The notes below the pieces were generated by a model. It did no database searches. It was not told the DNA's origin and worked only from the letters and a program-made list of their open reading frames with translations. A stretch of DNA of 64,000 nt from Opitutaceae bacterium TAV5. GTDB taxonomy: Bacteria > Verrucomicrobiota > Verrucomicrobiia > Opitutales > Opitutaceae. Positions 26,416-34,790 of the stretch are shown piece by piece. The stretch spans positions 4,201,001-4,265,000 of the forward strand of contig CP007053.1 in the NCBI GenBank assembly GCA_000242935.3, in the 5' to 3' direction. How positions within the stretch are numbered: the first letter of the stretch is position 1; every line of letters begins with the position of its first letter. The position numbers were made by a program, and so were the translations under genes.

Positions 26416-27483
26416 ATGCGAAAAACATCCGATATCAACGTGGTTGAAACGCGCCTCCTGCCGTCGCCGGCCGAGCTCGTGAACGAGTATCCCCGTTCCG
26501 AGGCGCAGTCGGAGTTTATCACCCGGGTGCGGCAGGAGATCCACCGGATCGTTTTCACGGCGGACCGCCGTTTCCTGCTCGTGGTGGGCCCGTGCTCGAT
26601 TCACGACACGGAGGCCGGGCTCGATTACGCGCGGCGCCTGGCCGTGCTGGCCCGGGATGTGGCCGACCGGGTGATGGTCGTGATGCGCGTATACTTCGAA
26701 AAACCGCGCACGACGGTCGGCTGGAAAGGCCTGATCATGGACCCGGGGCTCGACGGTTCGCACGACATCGCCCGCGGCCTGCGGGCGGCGCGGGCGTTCC
26801 TGCGCGAGGTGGTCGACCTCGGCCTGCCGACGGCCACGGAGTTGCTCGACCCGATCACGCCGCAGTACATCGCGGACCTGATCTGCTGGTCGGCGATCGG
26901 GGCGCGCACCACCGAATCCCAGATCCACCGCCAGATGGCCTCGGGCCTTTCGATGCCGCTGGGCTTCAAGAACGGCACGGACGGCTCGCTGACGACGGCG
27001 ATCAACGCCATCCGCGCGGCGTCGCAGCCGCAGACTTTTCTCGGCATCAACATCAACGGGCAGTCGTCGGCGATCGTCACGGCGGGCAATCCCAACTGCC
27101 ATGTGGTGCTGCGCGGCGGCAAGGCCGGGCCCAACTACGACGCCGCGCATGTGGGCGAGGCCGTGCAGGCGCTCGACAAGGCGGGGCTCGTCCCGGCCGT
27201 GATGGTGGATGCCTCGCATGACAATTCTTCCAAAAAACCGGAGCGCCAGCCCGAGGTGGTGCGCGAGGTGGTGCAGCAAATCGTGGCGGGCAACCACGCG
27301 ATCATCGGCGCGATGGTGGAGAGCAATCTCGAGGCCGGCAGCCAGCCCTTCCCCCAGCCGCGGGAAAACCTGCGTTACGGCGTGAGCATCACCGACGGCT
27401 GTATCGACTGGGCCACGACCGAGGCGCTGGTCCGCGAGGTCCACGCCGCGCTGGCCCCGCGCTTTGCGAAGGCACGGGGGTGA
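26416..27483 (+). CDS. aroF: 3-deoxy-7-phosphoheptulonate (DAHP) synthase, type I
   Basis: A 355-residue enzyme that condenses phosphoenolpyruvate and erythrose 4-phosphate in the first step of aromatic amino-acid synthesis. Family motifs are intact: LLVVGPCSIHD, YFEKPRTTVGWKGL, LPTATELLDPITPQY, WSAIGARTTESQIHRQMASGL, FKNGTDG, and VDASHDNSSKKPERQ. The length matches AroF/AroG/AroH enzymes of the AroAI-alpha group, which are usually feedback-inhibited by one aromatic amino acid. Which isozyme this is cannot be told, so the symbol is generic. The start at 26416 (MRKTSDINVVETRLLPSP) fits the family N-terminus. Confidence 0.95.
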   Translation: MRKTSDINVVETRLLPSPAELVNEYPRSEAQSEFITRVRQEIHRIVFTADRRFLLVVGPCSIHDTEAGLDYARRLAVLARDVADRVMVVMRVYFEKPRTTVGWKGLIMDPGLDGSHDIARGLRAARAFLREVVDLGLPTATELLDPITPQYIADLICWSAIGARTTESQIHRQMASGLSMPLGFKNGTDGSLTTAINAIRAASQPQTFLGININGQSSAIVTAGNPNCHVVLRGGKAGPNYDAAHVGEAVQALDKAGLVPAVMVDASHDNSSKKPERQPEVVREVVQQIVAGNHAIIGAMVESNLEAGSQPFPQPRENLRYGVSITDGCIDWATTEALVREVHAALAPRFAKARG

Positions 27484-27514
27484 GCCTCCGCTCAAGACAT
27501 CGGGTGCGCGGGTA

Positions 27515-28351
27515 TTACCCGAAAAACCGCGCAAAGTTTTCCGCCACCTGCGCGGCGAGCGCGGCGGGCTCGACTCCGCGGATTTCGGCCAGACCGGCAT
27601 ACGCGGCCTCGATGTTGCCGGGATGATTGACCGGCGTGCCGTCGGCGGCGGGGGGCAGCCTGTGCGTGCGCCGCGCGAGCGGCAAGGGCATCGCGGGGGC
27701 GTCGGTTTCGACGAGCAGCCGGTCGGCCGGCACGCTGCGAAACACCTCGCGCGCCTTCTCCTTGCGGGGATCGAGAAACGCGCCGTTGAAGGAAAAATAC
27801 GCGCCGCGATCCGCGAATGTTTTCACCATCTCCGCCGGGCCTCCGTAAGCGTGCAACAAAAAGCCGCGCGCGGGCAGCGCCACCTGGCGCAGTACGCCTT
27901 CGAGCGCGCCCCACGCGTGCAGGCAGTGGAGGGTCACCGGACGGTTTTCCGCACAGGCGAGAGCGAGTTGCTTTAAAAACACCTCGCCTTGTTCGGGCAG
28001 CGGAGCGCGACGCAGGCCGGCGAGTCGCGGGTCGTCGGGCCGCGCGCGGTCGAGCATCCAGCGGTCGAGGCCGATCTCGCCGACGCCCGCACGAGGATCG
28101 GCGGCGAGTTGCCGCTTCAGCACGGCAAACCACTCCGGCGAACGGTTGCCGGCGTGCCACGGATGCACCCCGTAACTCGCCCGCACCCACGGGAAACGGC
28201 GGGCGAGCGCGGCCACGCGCGGCCAGTCGGCCTCGCCGGTGCCGTTGACGACCGCGCCGCCGAGCGGCAACGCGTCAAGCTGCGCGGCGATCCGGTCGAG
28301 ATGCGGCGCGAGCCATTCGTCCTGCAGGTGGTTGTGGGCGTCGTAATACAT
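27515..28351 (-). CDS. TatD family hydrolase
   Basis: A 278-residue metal-dependent hydrolase of the amidohydrolase superfamily. Metal ligands are visible as the HxH motif in YDAHNHLQDEW, Glu in GVGEIGLDR, His in VTLHCLHAWG, His in FLLHAYGG and Asp in LLVETDAPAM. TatD proteins are 3'-5' exonucleases that act in DNA repair and RNA quality control, though some members have other substrates. The sequence contains GVHPWHAG, a normal TatD motif. It is convergent with the DAHP synthase gene, and the 31-bp gap leaves no room for a separate terminator. Confidence 0.88.
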   Translation of the reverse strand: MYYDAHNHLQDEWLAPHLDRIAAQLDALPLGGAVVNGTGEADWPRVAALARRFPWVRASYGVHPWHAGNRSPEWFAVLKRQLAADPRAGVGEIGLDRWMLDRARPDDPRLAGLRRAPLPEQGEVFLKQLALACAENRPVTLHCLHAWGALEGVLRQVALPARGFLLHAYGGPAEMVKTFADRGAYFSFNGAFLDPRKEKAREVFRSVPADRLLVETDAPAMPLPLARRTHRLPPAADGTPVNHPGNIEAAYAGLAEIRGVEPAALAAQVAENFARFFG

Positions 28352-28404
28352 GCGTCCGGGTTATATGCAGCGCAGGAAAAATGCAGAAGAACGTTTAACA
28401 CCAA

Positions 28405-28584
28405 AGGTGACTTCCAGAAATTGAACAGAAGGCAACGAAGAGAACGAAGACCAACCAGGGACGTTTACTGTTCATTCCTGTTTAACCTTCTTAAAACAAA
28501 CAACTTCTTGTTCAGGATCTTCTTTGTTTTTACCTTCGTTACCTTTGTTTCCTTCTGTTCAGAAATGAATTTTCAGAACTTCCC
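28405..28584 (-). repeat. ~175-bp dispersed element R4, copy B (inverted)
   Basis: Reverse-complement copy of 11943-12118, upstream of the TatD gene. Both copies share the GAACAGAAGG arms, the GGTAACGAAGGTAAAAAC block and the TTAAACAGGAATGA core, and differ mainly in the AT-rich centre. Confidence 0.8.
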
Positions 28585-28663
28585 CAAGCCTTTGGCACGA
28601 AACGTCAAATCAAGGACATGCGAGCGTAAGCGTAAAGGTTGCCGGAGCCGCTGGGATACAATT

Positions 28664-28800
28664 TTTTCACGCCACCTCTTGCTGTTCGAGCGGTCGTACA
28701 ACCCCGTAATCGAGCCAATGTTTCACTCGGTTATTTTTGTTTGTGTTGTAAGACCCCCTGCCTTCCGGGCGCCGAGATCGTCCGGTGGCAGGGGGCTCTT
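28664..28800 (+). ncRNA. Structured RNA candidate, 6S-like 5' half
   Basis: A -10-like TACAAT (28657-28662) precedes a segment able to fold strongly. GGTC-TACAAC (28692-28702) pairs with GTTGTA-GACC (28745-28755), enclosing an AATCGAG/CTCGGTT hairpin (28708-28732). A second hairpin is CCCCCTGCC/GGCAGGGGG (28754-28795), competing for the last two bases of the first stem. The order TGTTCG, CGG, CCCC, GAGCCAATGTTTCA recalls the 5' half of 6S RNA (TGTTCG...AGCC-AT-TTTCA). The 3' half does not match well from memory. It could also be a leader of the hisN operon. Confidence 0.35.
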
Positions 28801-28869
28801 GTTCCGGCGGCGGGCGGTTTCCTTTTGCTCCCGGCGGCGGTGATGTGATTCATCTGCCGGTCTTCCGCC

Positions 28870-29631
28870 ATGATCCTCGAACCTTATCGCGCCTTCCTGA
28901 TCGAACTTGCAGAAAAAAGCGGCGACTTCATCCGCCCGCTCTTCGCCAGCCCGGGTCTCGTGGTGGAGCACAAGGGCGACGACTCTCCCGTCACGCGCGC
29001 CGACCGGGGCGCCGAGGAATTGATGCGCGCCCTGATCGCGAAACGTTTTCCCGACCACGGTGTCATCGGGGAAGAATTCGGCAACGACCGCCCCGACGCC
29101 GAATGGGTGTGGGTGCTCGATCCGGTGGACGGCACGAAATCCTTCATCTCGGCCGTGCCGCTTTTCGGCACGCTCATCGCGCTCATGCACCACGGCCAGC
29201 CGGTGCTCGGCTGCATCCACCAGCCCGTCCTGCGGCAGCTCATGATCGGCGACGGACGCGAAACCATGCTCAACGGTCGCCCCGCCCGCCTCCGCCCCTG
29301 CGCCTGCATCGAGGACGCCACGCTCCTGACGAGCGATCCGGTCAACCCCTCCCGTTATCAGAACGGCGTCGCCTTCGATGCCCTGCAACGGCGCGTCCGG
29401 CTCGCCCGCACCTGGGGCGACGCCTGCGGCTACCTGCTGCTCGCTTCCGGTTATGCCGACATCATGGCGGATCCGGTCATGAACCCGTGGGACATCGCCG
29501 CGCTCATCCCGATCGTGCGCGGTGCGGGCGGTGTCATCACCGACTGGCATGGCGGTGACCCCGTGCGCGGCGAATCCATCCTCGCTGCCGGGCCGGAGTT
29601 GCATGCGCAGGTCGTGGCGGCGCTGAAATAG
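28870..29631 (+). CDS. hisN: Histidinol-phosphatase, inositol monophosphatase-type
   Basis: A 253-residue enzyme of the lithium-sensitive phosphatase superfamily. Metal and catalytic motifs: DDSPVTRADRGAE, GVIGEEFG, WVLDPVDGTKSFISAVPLFGTLIAL, and DPVMNPWDIAALIPIVRGAGG. The pattern TWGDACGYLLLASGYADIM is characteristic of HisN, which dephosphorylates L-histidinol phosphate in histidine synthesis. An inositol or other sugar-phosphate substrate is not excluded. It heads a probable operon with ribD (72 bp downstream) and rdgB. Confidence 0.85.
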   Translation: MILEPYRAFLIELAEKSGDFIRPLFASPGLVVEHKGDDSPVTRADRGAEELMRALIAKRFPDHGVIGEEFGNDRPDAEWVWVLDPVDGTKSFISAVPLFGTLIALMHHGQPVLGCIHQPVLRQLMIGDGRETMLNGRPARLRPCACIEDATLLTSDPVNPSRYQNGVAFDALQRRVRLARTWGDACGYLLLASGYADIMADPVMNPWDIAALIPIVRGAGGVITDWHGGDPVRGESILAAGPELHAQVVAALK

Positions 29632-29702
29632 CGCGGCGCATCCGGCGAGCGCATCCCGCAACCTCGACAAATCCTCCCTCGCTCCGTTTTGTTGCCAATT
29701 CC

Positions 29703-30884
29703 ATGCAGCCTGAACTTGCACAGCACGAACCCTTCATGCGCCGCGCGCTCGCCCTTGCCCGGCAAGCCTGGGGGAAAACCCATCCCAATCCGATGGTCGG
29801 CGCGCTCCTCGTCGAGGACGGTGTCGTCGTGGCCGAGGGATTCCATGAGCAGGACGGCGGTGCGCATGCCGAGCGCGTTGCCCTCGCCGGGTATGCCGCC
29901 GCCGGACGCCGGCCGACGCCCGCCACCACGCTCTACGTCACGCTGGAACCCTGCTCCACCCAGGGACGCACCGGCGCGTGTTGCGACGCGATCATCGCCG
30001 CCGGCATCAAGCGTGTGGTCGTCGGCGCGACCGACCCCAATCCCGACCACGCCGGCGCCGGCTATGCGAAACTGCGCGAGGCCGGCGTCGAGGTCATCGA
30101 AAACGTCTGCGAGCCCGAGTGCCGCGACCTCAACCTCATTTTCAATCACTGGATAACCACCCGCAGCCCGCTCCTCGCCGGCAAGATCGCCGTGACGCTC
30201 GACGGCAAGATCGCCTGCCGCACCGGCCAGTCGAAGTGGATCACCGGCGAGGAATCCCGCGCCGACGTGCACCGCTGGCGCCGGCTGTTTCCCGCCATTG
30301 CCGTCGGGGCGATGACCGTGCTCGCCGACGATCCGCGACTCACCGCCCGCCTGCCCGAATCCGAAGGCGGCGAGTGGTGTCCGATCCGCTTCGTGTTCGA
30401 CGGCCTGCTCCGCACGGTCGTCCATCGCAACCTCCCCAAGGTCTACTCCGATGGTTACAAGGAACGCACCATCGTCGTGACCACGCCGCACGGCGGCATG
30501 GGCTACGTGCGCAAGCTGCGCGAGATGGGGGTCACGGTGTGGGTGCTCGATTCGACCTCGCAACAGGTCAACTTTGGCGATTTCCGCCGCCGCTGCCTGA
30601 TGGAAAACATCACCGGCGTCTATTTCGAAGGCGGCGCGCGCCTGCTCAGCGAACTGCTCCGCCACCGCGAGCTCGATTACCTCTTCAACTACCGCGCCCC
30701 GCTTCTCTTTGGCGACGAGAAGGCGCGCGGCGTCTTCAACGGGCTGCGCACGGAAAACATCGCCCAGGCCGTGCGCCTCACCGACACGATCAACGAGCGG
30801 CACGGCGAGGACACGCTGCTGCGCGGCCGCATGGTTTATCCGCAAAAACTCTCCGTCGATGAAACTGCATTTGGCCTCGGGTAA
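29703..30884 (+). CDS. ribD: Bifunctional riboflavin biosynthesis protein RibD
   Basis: A 393-residue protein with an N-terminal deaminase and a C-terminal reductase. The deaminase zinc site is seen in GAHAERVAL (HAE) and TLEPCSTQGRTGACCDAI (PCxxxxxxxxC), and THPNPMVGALLV is a family motif. The reductase part has PLLAGKIAVTLDGKIA, SKWITGEESRADVHRWR, AIAVGAMTVLADDPRLTAR and VYFEGGARLLSELL. It carries out two successive steps after GTP cyclohydrolase II. Other rib genes are not in the window. The 3' end overlaps the start of rdgB by 26 bases. Confidence 0.95.
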   Translation: MQPELAQHEPFMRRALALARQAWGKTHPNPMVGALLVEDGVVVAEGFHEQDGGAHAERVALAGYAAAGRRPTPATTLYVTLEPCSTQGRTGACCDAIIAAGIKRVVVGATDPNPDHAGAGYAKLREAGVEVIENVCEPECRDLNLIFNHWITTRSPLLAGKIAVTLDGKIACRTGQSKWITGEESRADVHRWRRLFPAIAVGAMTVLADDPRLTARLPESEGGEWCPIRFVFDGLLRTVVHRNLPKVYSDGYKERTIVVTTPHGGMGYVRKLREMGVTVWVLDSTSQQVNFGDFRRRCLMENITGVYFEGGARLLSELLRHRELDYLFNYRAPLLFGDEKARGVFNGLRTENIAQAVRLTDTINERHGEDTLLRGRMVYPQKLSVDETAFGLG

Positions 30885-31494
30885 CGCGCACAAGGTCGCC
30901 GAGATGAACGCGCTCGCCGCCGCCAGCGGGCTGCCGTTTCCGTTAAAAATCTGTTCGGCCCGAGAGTCCGGCGGCATGCCGCCGGTGGTCGAGGACACCG
31001 GCACGTTTGTCGGCAACGCCCGCAAGAAAGCCGTTGCGCTCCGGCAACAACTCGCCGCCGCCGGCCAGCCCGACGCGTGGGTGCTTGCCGACGACAGCGG
31101 CCTCTGCGTGGACGCGCTCGGCGGCGCGCCCGGCGTCGAGAGCGCGTACTACGCCGGCCCGCAGGGCGACAGCGACGCCAACCTGCAAAAACTCGTCGAG
31201 ACTCTGCGCCCGGTCGCCGGCGACCGGGCGGCGCACTACACCTGCGTGCTTCTGCTGCGTGGTCCCGGCGGCCTCGAAAAGATCTTCGAGGCGCATTGTC
31301 ACGGCCGCCTCCTGGTGGAGCCGCGGGGGCAGGGCGGTTTCGGCTACGACCCGCTGTTCGTGCCCGCCGCCGACAACCCCGCCGCCCGCACCTTTGCCGA
31401 ACTCGGCGACGATTTCAAAAACGCCCGCAGCCACCGCGGTCTCGCTTGGGCCAGACTCGTGCAGTGGCTCCGCGAAAACCCGCCGGAGGGATAG
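30859..31494 (+). CDS. rdgB: Non-canonical purine NTP pyrophosphatase (RdgB/HAM1 family)
   Basis: A 211-residue enzyme that removes dITP, dXTP and ITP from the nucleotide pool. Motifs: LHLASGNAHKVAEM at the N-terminus, VEDTGTFVGNARKKAVAL, VLADDSGLCVDALGGAPGVESAYYAG, and GGFGYDPLFVP followed by TFAELGDDFKNARSHRGLA. The start at 30859 lies inside the end of ribD, suggesting translational coupling. Its stop codon is directly abutted by repeat R1 copy 2, with one base shared. Confidence 0.94.
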   Translation: MKLHLASGNAHKVAEMNALAAASGLPFPLKICSARESGGMPPVVEDTGTFVGNARKKAVALRQQLAAAGQPDAWVLADDSGLCVDALGGAPGVESAYYAGPQGDSDANLQKLVETLRPVAGDRAAHYTCVLLLRGPGGLEKIFEAHCHGRLLVEPRGQGGFGYDPLFVPAADNPAARTFAELGDDFKNARSHRGLAWARLVQWLRENPPEG

Positions 31495-31602
31495 CCGCAA
31501 AAAGGCGCCAAAAATCTTTCTGCCCGACGAAAATCCTCCGCGCGCCTATAAGCGCGATGGAGGGTTCCATGCGCGGCGTGTTCTTTTGTGTTTTTTGTGG
31601 CC
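31494..31602 (+). repeat. 109-bp dispersed element R1, copy 2
   Basis: It starts at the last base of the rdgB stop codon (GCCGCAAAA) and ends TTTTTTGTGGCC. It carries the same GCGATGGAGGG core and TATAAGCGCG palindrome half as copies 1 and 3. It lies just upstream of the GxxExxY gene. Confidence 0.85.
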
Positions 31603-31632
31603 ATTGCTTTCTGTCATTTCTCCCAACGAGTC

Positions 31633-32034
31633 ATGAACACAAAATCCCTCAACCAGCTCTGTGATGTTGTCCGCGAGACCAGCTATGCCATCCACCGTTA
31701 TCATCGTAACGGACATGCCGAAAAAATCTACGAGAACGCACTCGTCCATCGTCTCCGGAAGCAAGGGGTTGAGGTAAAACAACAGCATCCTCTGCACGTA
31801 TACGACGAAGATGGAACCCTGCTCGGAGAATTTTTTGCGGATCTGTTTATCGAAAACTGCCTGATCGTGGAACTCAAGGCCGTGCGCAAGGTGATTAATG
31901 AGCATATCGCCCAGCTTCTTGGTTATCTTTGTTCGGGACGGATCGAGACCGGTTTGCTCATCAACTTCGGATCAGCCAAACTCCACGTGAAAAAGTACCT
32001 CATGAGCGACATCGACGCTCTCGAAGAGGAATAG
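31633..32034 (+). CDS. GxxExxY family protein (PDDEXK_3-like)
   Basis: A 133-residue protein that begins at the ATG 31633 (MNTKSLNQLCDVVRETSY). The family signature is GHAEKIYENAL, matching G-x-x-E-x-x-Y. Further landmarks are QHPLHVYDEDG, FFADLFIENCLIVELKAV (the ELK of a PD-(D/E)XK-type nuclease fold) and TGLLINFGSAKL. The biochemical role of the family is unknown. Members are often multi-copy in Verrucomicrobia and Planctomycetes. The gene is bracketed by two direct copies of repeat R1, the second of which begins at the last base of its stop codon, so gene plus repeat may move or duplicate as a unit. Confidence 0.9.
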   Translation: MNTKSLNQLCDVVRETSYAIHRYHRNGHAEKIYENALVHRLRKQGVEVKQQHPLHVYDEDGTLLGEFFADLFIENCLIVELKAVRKVINEHIAQLLGYLCSGRIETGLLINFGSAKLHVKKYLMSDIDALEEE

Positions 32035-32140
32035 CCACAAAAAACACAAAATTTCCATCTGCCCGGCGAGAATCTTCCGCGCGCTTATAAGCGCGATGGA
32101 GGGCTCCATGCGCGGCGTGTTTTTTTGTGTTTTTCGTGGC
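32034..32140 (+). repeat. 107-bp dispersed element R1, copy 3
   Basis: It starts at the last base of the GxxExxY stop codon (GCCACAAAAAACAC) and ends GTGTTTTTCGTGGC, with the central CGCGCTTATAAGCGCG palindrome intact. It sits 55 bp before uvrB. Confidence 0.85.
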
Positions 32141-32194
32141 TATTCTTTCCTTCAGTTGCAGTGCAGCCAGTCTGGCGATTGGGTGATTGATCCG

Positions 32195-34270
32195 ATGTCT
32201 CTTTTCAAACTTCACGCCGACTACACACCCACGGGCGACCAGCCGCAGGCCATCGAGGCGCTGGTCCGCTCCATCCGCGCGGGAAACAAACACCAGACGC
32301 TCCTCGGCGTCACCGGCTCGGGCAAGACGTTCACCATGGCCAATGTCATCGCGCAGTGCGAACGGCCCACCCTCATCATCTCCCACAACAAGACCCTCGC
32401 CGCCCAGCTCTACTCCGAATTCAGGAACTTCTTCCCCGAAAACGCCGTCGAGTATTTCGTTTCCTACTACGACTATTACCAGCCCGAGGCCTACATCCCG
32501 TCGAGCGACACCTACATCGAGAAAGACTCCTCCATCAACGACGAGATCGAGCGCCTCCGCATCTCCGCCGCCAGCTCGCTCGTCTCGCGGCGCGATGTCA
32601 TCGTCGTCGCCTCCGTGTCCTGCATCTACGGACTCGGCTCGCCCGAGGACTTCCAGGCCATGCGCATCCAGCTCCGCCGCGGCGCGCCGCTCGGCCGCAA
32701 CGTCCTGCTCACCCGCCTCGTGGAAAACCTCTACGAGCGCAATGACTACGACCTCAAGCGCGGCGCCTTCCGCGTGCGCGGCGACGTCGTCGACATCATG
32801 CCCGCCTACCTCGAACAGGGCCTGCGCGTCGAATTCTGGGGCGACGAGATCGAGGCCATGAGCGAATTCGACCCGCTCACCGGCAACATCATCCGCCCGC
32901 TGGAGCAGTTTGATCTGTATCCGGCTAATCAGTACGTAACCTCGCGCGACAAGCTCGAGGCCGCCATCACCGCCATCAAGGCCGAACTCGACGAGCGCGT
33001 GAGCCAGTTCGAGAAAAACGGCCAGTACCTCGAGGCCCAGCGCATCCGCATGCGCACCAGCTACGACCTGGAGATGCTCCAGGAAATGGGCTTCTGCAAC
33101 GGCATCGAAAACTATTCCCGCCACCTCGCCGGGCGAAAGGCCGGCGACCGCCCCATCTGCCTCGTCGATTTTTTCCCGAAAGATTTCATGCTCATGATCG
33201 ACGAGAGCCACGCCACCGTCCCCCAGATCGGCGGCATGTACAACGGCGACCAGGCCCGCAAACAGAACCTCGTCAACTTCGGCTTCCGCCTTCCTTCCGC
33301 GCTCGACAACCGTCCGCAGTCCTTCGCCGAGTTCACCTCCATCACCGGGCAAACCCTCTACGTCTCCGCCACCCCTGCGAAGTACGAGCTCGAAAAATCC
33401 GCCGTCGTCGCCGAGCAGGTCATCCGCCCCACCGGCCTGCTCGATCCCGAAATCGACATCCGCACGACCAAAGGCCAGGTCGAGGACCTCATCGCCGAGG
33501 CGCGTCGCGCCGTCGAGGCCGGCGAACGCGTCCTCGTCACCACGCTCACCAAACGCCTCTCCGAAGACCTCACCGGTTTCCTGCGCGAATCGAAAATCCG
33601 CGTCGAGTACCTGCACAGCGACATCGACGCCATCGAGCGCGTCGAAATCCTCCGCAACCTCCGCCTCGGCAATTTCGACGTGCTCGTCGGCATCAACCTC
33701 CTGCGCGAGGGCCTCGACCTGCCCGAAGTCGCGCTCGTGGCCATCCTCGACGCCGACAAGGAAGGGTTTCTCCGCAGCGAGACGTCGCTCATCCAGACCG
33801 CCGGCCGCGCCGCCCGCCACGAAAAGGGCCGCGTGATTTTTTACGCTGACCGGATCACCGATTCCATCCTGCGCACGCTCGAAGTCACCCGACACCGCCG
33901 CGAAAAGCAGCTCGCCTACAACGCCGCCCACGGCATCACCCCGCGCAGCGTGAAACGTTCCCAGCAATCGAGCCTGCACGTTTACGATGGCAGCGGCCGC
34001 TCCTCTGACGACGACACCGCGATGGTGGCGGAAGGCGCGGAGGATGTCAGCGCCGTGATCGCGGAGCTGGAGGACGAGATGACGCTGGCCTCCTCGCAAC
34101 TGGAGTTCGAGCGCGCCGCCGTCCTGCGCGACCAGATTACGGCGCTGCGTTCGGGCGATTTCAAAAAAGCCTTCGCGCCCCGCGTGAAATCCGGCGGCAA
34201 GGGGAAGGGCCGGGGAGCGACTCCCGGCAAATACCCGAAGACCGTCGGCAAGAAATGGAAAAAAACGTGA
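32195..34270 (+). CDS. uvrB: Excinuclease ABC subunit B
   Basis: A 691-residue helicase-like repair protein that verifies DNA damage and loads UvrC. The start at 32195 (MSLFKLHADYTPTGDQPQAI) matches the family N-terminus. Motifs: Walker A GVTGSGKTFTMAN, the beta-hairpin region YYDYYQPEAYIPSSDTYIEKDSSIN, motif II region MLMIDESHATVPQIGGM, VTTLTKRLSEDLT, GINLLREGLDLPEVALVAILDADKEGF, and QTAGRAARH. The C-terminal UVR motif (VIAELEDEMTLASSQLEFERAAVLRDQI) is present. The basic Gly/Lys-rich tail is longer than usual. The stop overlaps the downstream NYN-domain gene. Confidence 0.97.
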   Translation: MSLFKLHADYTPTGDQPQAIEALVRSIRAGNKHQTLLGVTGSGKTFTMANVIAQCERPTLIISHNKTLAAQLYSEFRNFFPENAVEYFVSYYDYYQPEAYIPSSDTYIEKDSSINDEIERLRISAASSLVSRRDVIVVASVSCIYGLGSPEDFQAMRIQLRRGAPLGRNVLLTRLVENLYERNDYDLKRGAFRVRGDVVDIMPAYLEQGLRVEFWGDEIEAMSEFDPLTGNIIRPLEQFDLYPANQYVTSRDKLEAAITAIKAELDERVSQFEKNGQYLEAQRIRMRTSYDLEMLQEMGFCNGIENYSRHLAGRKAGDRPICLVDFFPKDFMLMIDESHATVPQIGGMYNGDQARKQNLVNFGFRLPSALDNRPQSFAEFTSITGQTLYVSATPAKYELEKSAVVAEQVIRPTGLLDPEIDIRTTKGQVEDLIAEARRAVEAGERVLVTTLTKRLSEDLTGFLRESKIRVEYLHSDIDAIERVEILRNLRLGNFDVLVGINLLREGLDLPEVALVAILDADKEGFLRSETSLIQTAGRAARHEKGRVIFYADRITDSILRTLEVTRHRREKQLAYNAAHGITPRSVKRSQQSSLHVYDGSGRSSDDDTAMVAEGAEDVSAVIAELEDEMTLASSQLEFERAAVLRDQITALRSGDFKKAFAPRVKSGGKGKGRGATPGKYPKTVGKKWKKT

Positions 34271-34716
34271 GCGCGACAAAACACCTCATCGTCGACGGCT
34301 CCAACCTCCTGCACGCCTGGCCGGAGTTGCGCGCCCTGCTCCGGCGCGACCGCGACGCCGCCCGTGCCCGGCTCGTCGATCTTCTCGCGCCGCTGCACGA
34401 CAACAGCCCCGAACCCCTGCGGCTCACCGTCGTCTTCGACGGGCGCGGCTCCGGACTCGTCGTCGAACACCCGGCCGGCCCGCCGTCATTTTCCTGCATC
34501 TACACGCCGGCCGGCACGACGGCGGACGACGTGATCGAGCAACTCGTGGCCCGCTCCGCCGATCCTGCCGCCTGTCTCGTCGCGACCGACGACCAGGCCG
34601 AGCGCAGCACCGTCGAGGCCGCCGGCGCCGTCTGGTGTTCCTCGCGGGACCTCGCAGCCCGCGCCGGCGCCGCGACGGACCGCCTGCGCCGGGAGATCAG
34701 GCGGCGGCGGGAATAA
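34255..34716 (+). CDS. NYN-domain (YacP-like) RNA-binding or nuclease protein
   Basis: A 153-residue protein whose domain starts HLIVDGSNLLHAWPEL, with the first conserved Asp of the PIN-like NYN fold. Other acidic clusters are VVFDGRGSG, TTADDVIEQLV and LVATDDQAERSTVEAAGA. Members are predicted endoribonucleases acting on structured RNA. The start may be ATG 34255 or the GTG at 34267, which would give the common GTGA overlap with the uvrB stop. Coupled translation with uvrB is likely either way. Confidence 0.85.
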   Translation: MEKNVSATKHLIVDGSNLLHAWPELRALLRRDRDAARARLVDLLAPLHDNSPEPLRLTVVFDGRGSGLVVEHPAGPPSFSCIYTPAGTTADDVIEQLVARSADPAACLVATDDQAERSTVEAAGAVWCSSRDLAARAGAATDRLRREIRRRRE

Positions 34717-34745
34717 ACGTGGCACGGGCTTTCGGCTTGGGAAGT

Positions 34746-34768
34746 GGCGCGGGCGTCCCGCCCGCATC
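34746..34768 (+). repeat. Left 23-bp direct repeat flanking the insertion sequence
   Basis: Identical to 36472-36494. It is part of an R5-type palindrome (GCGGGCGTCCCGCCCGC). Joining the two sides with one copy rebuilds a continuous R5 element, so this looks like a target-site duplication. Confidence 0.75.
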
Positions 34769-34790
34769 TGGAGTTTGGCGGACCGGAGAG

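Noticed and set aside
32000-34279. A 759-codon open frame antisense to uvrB
   Set aside because: Same reason: uvrB motifs are intact on the plus strand and the antisense product has no family signature.
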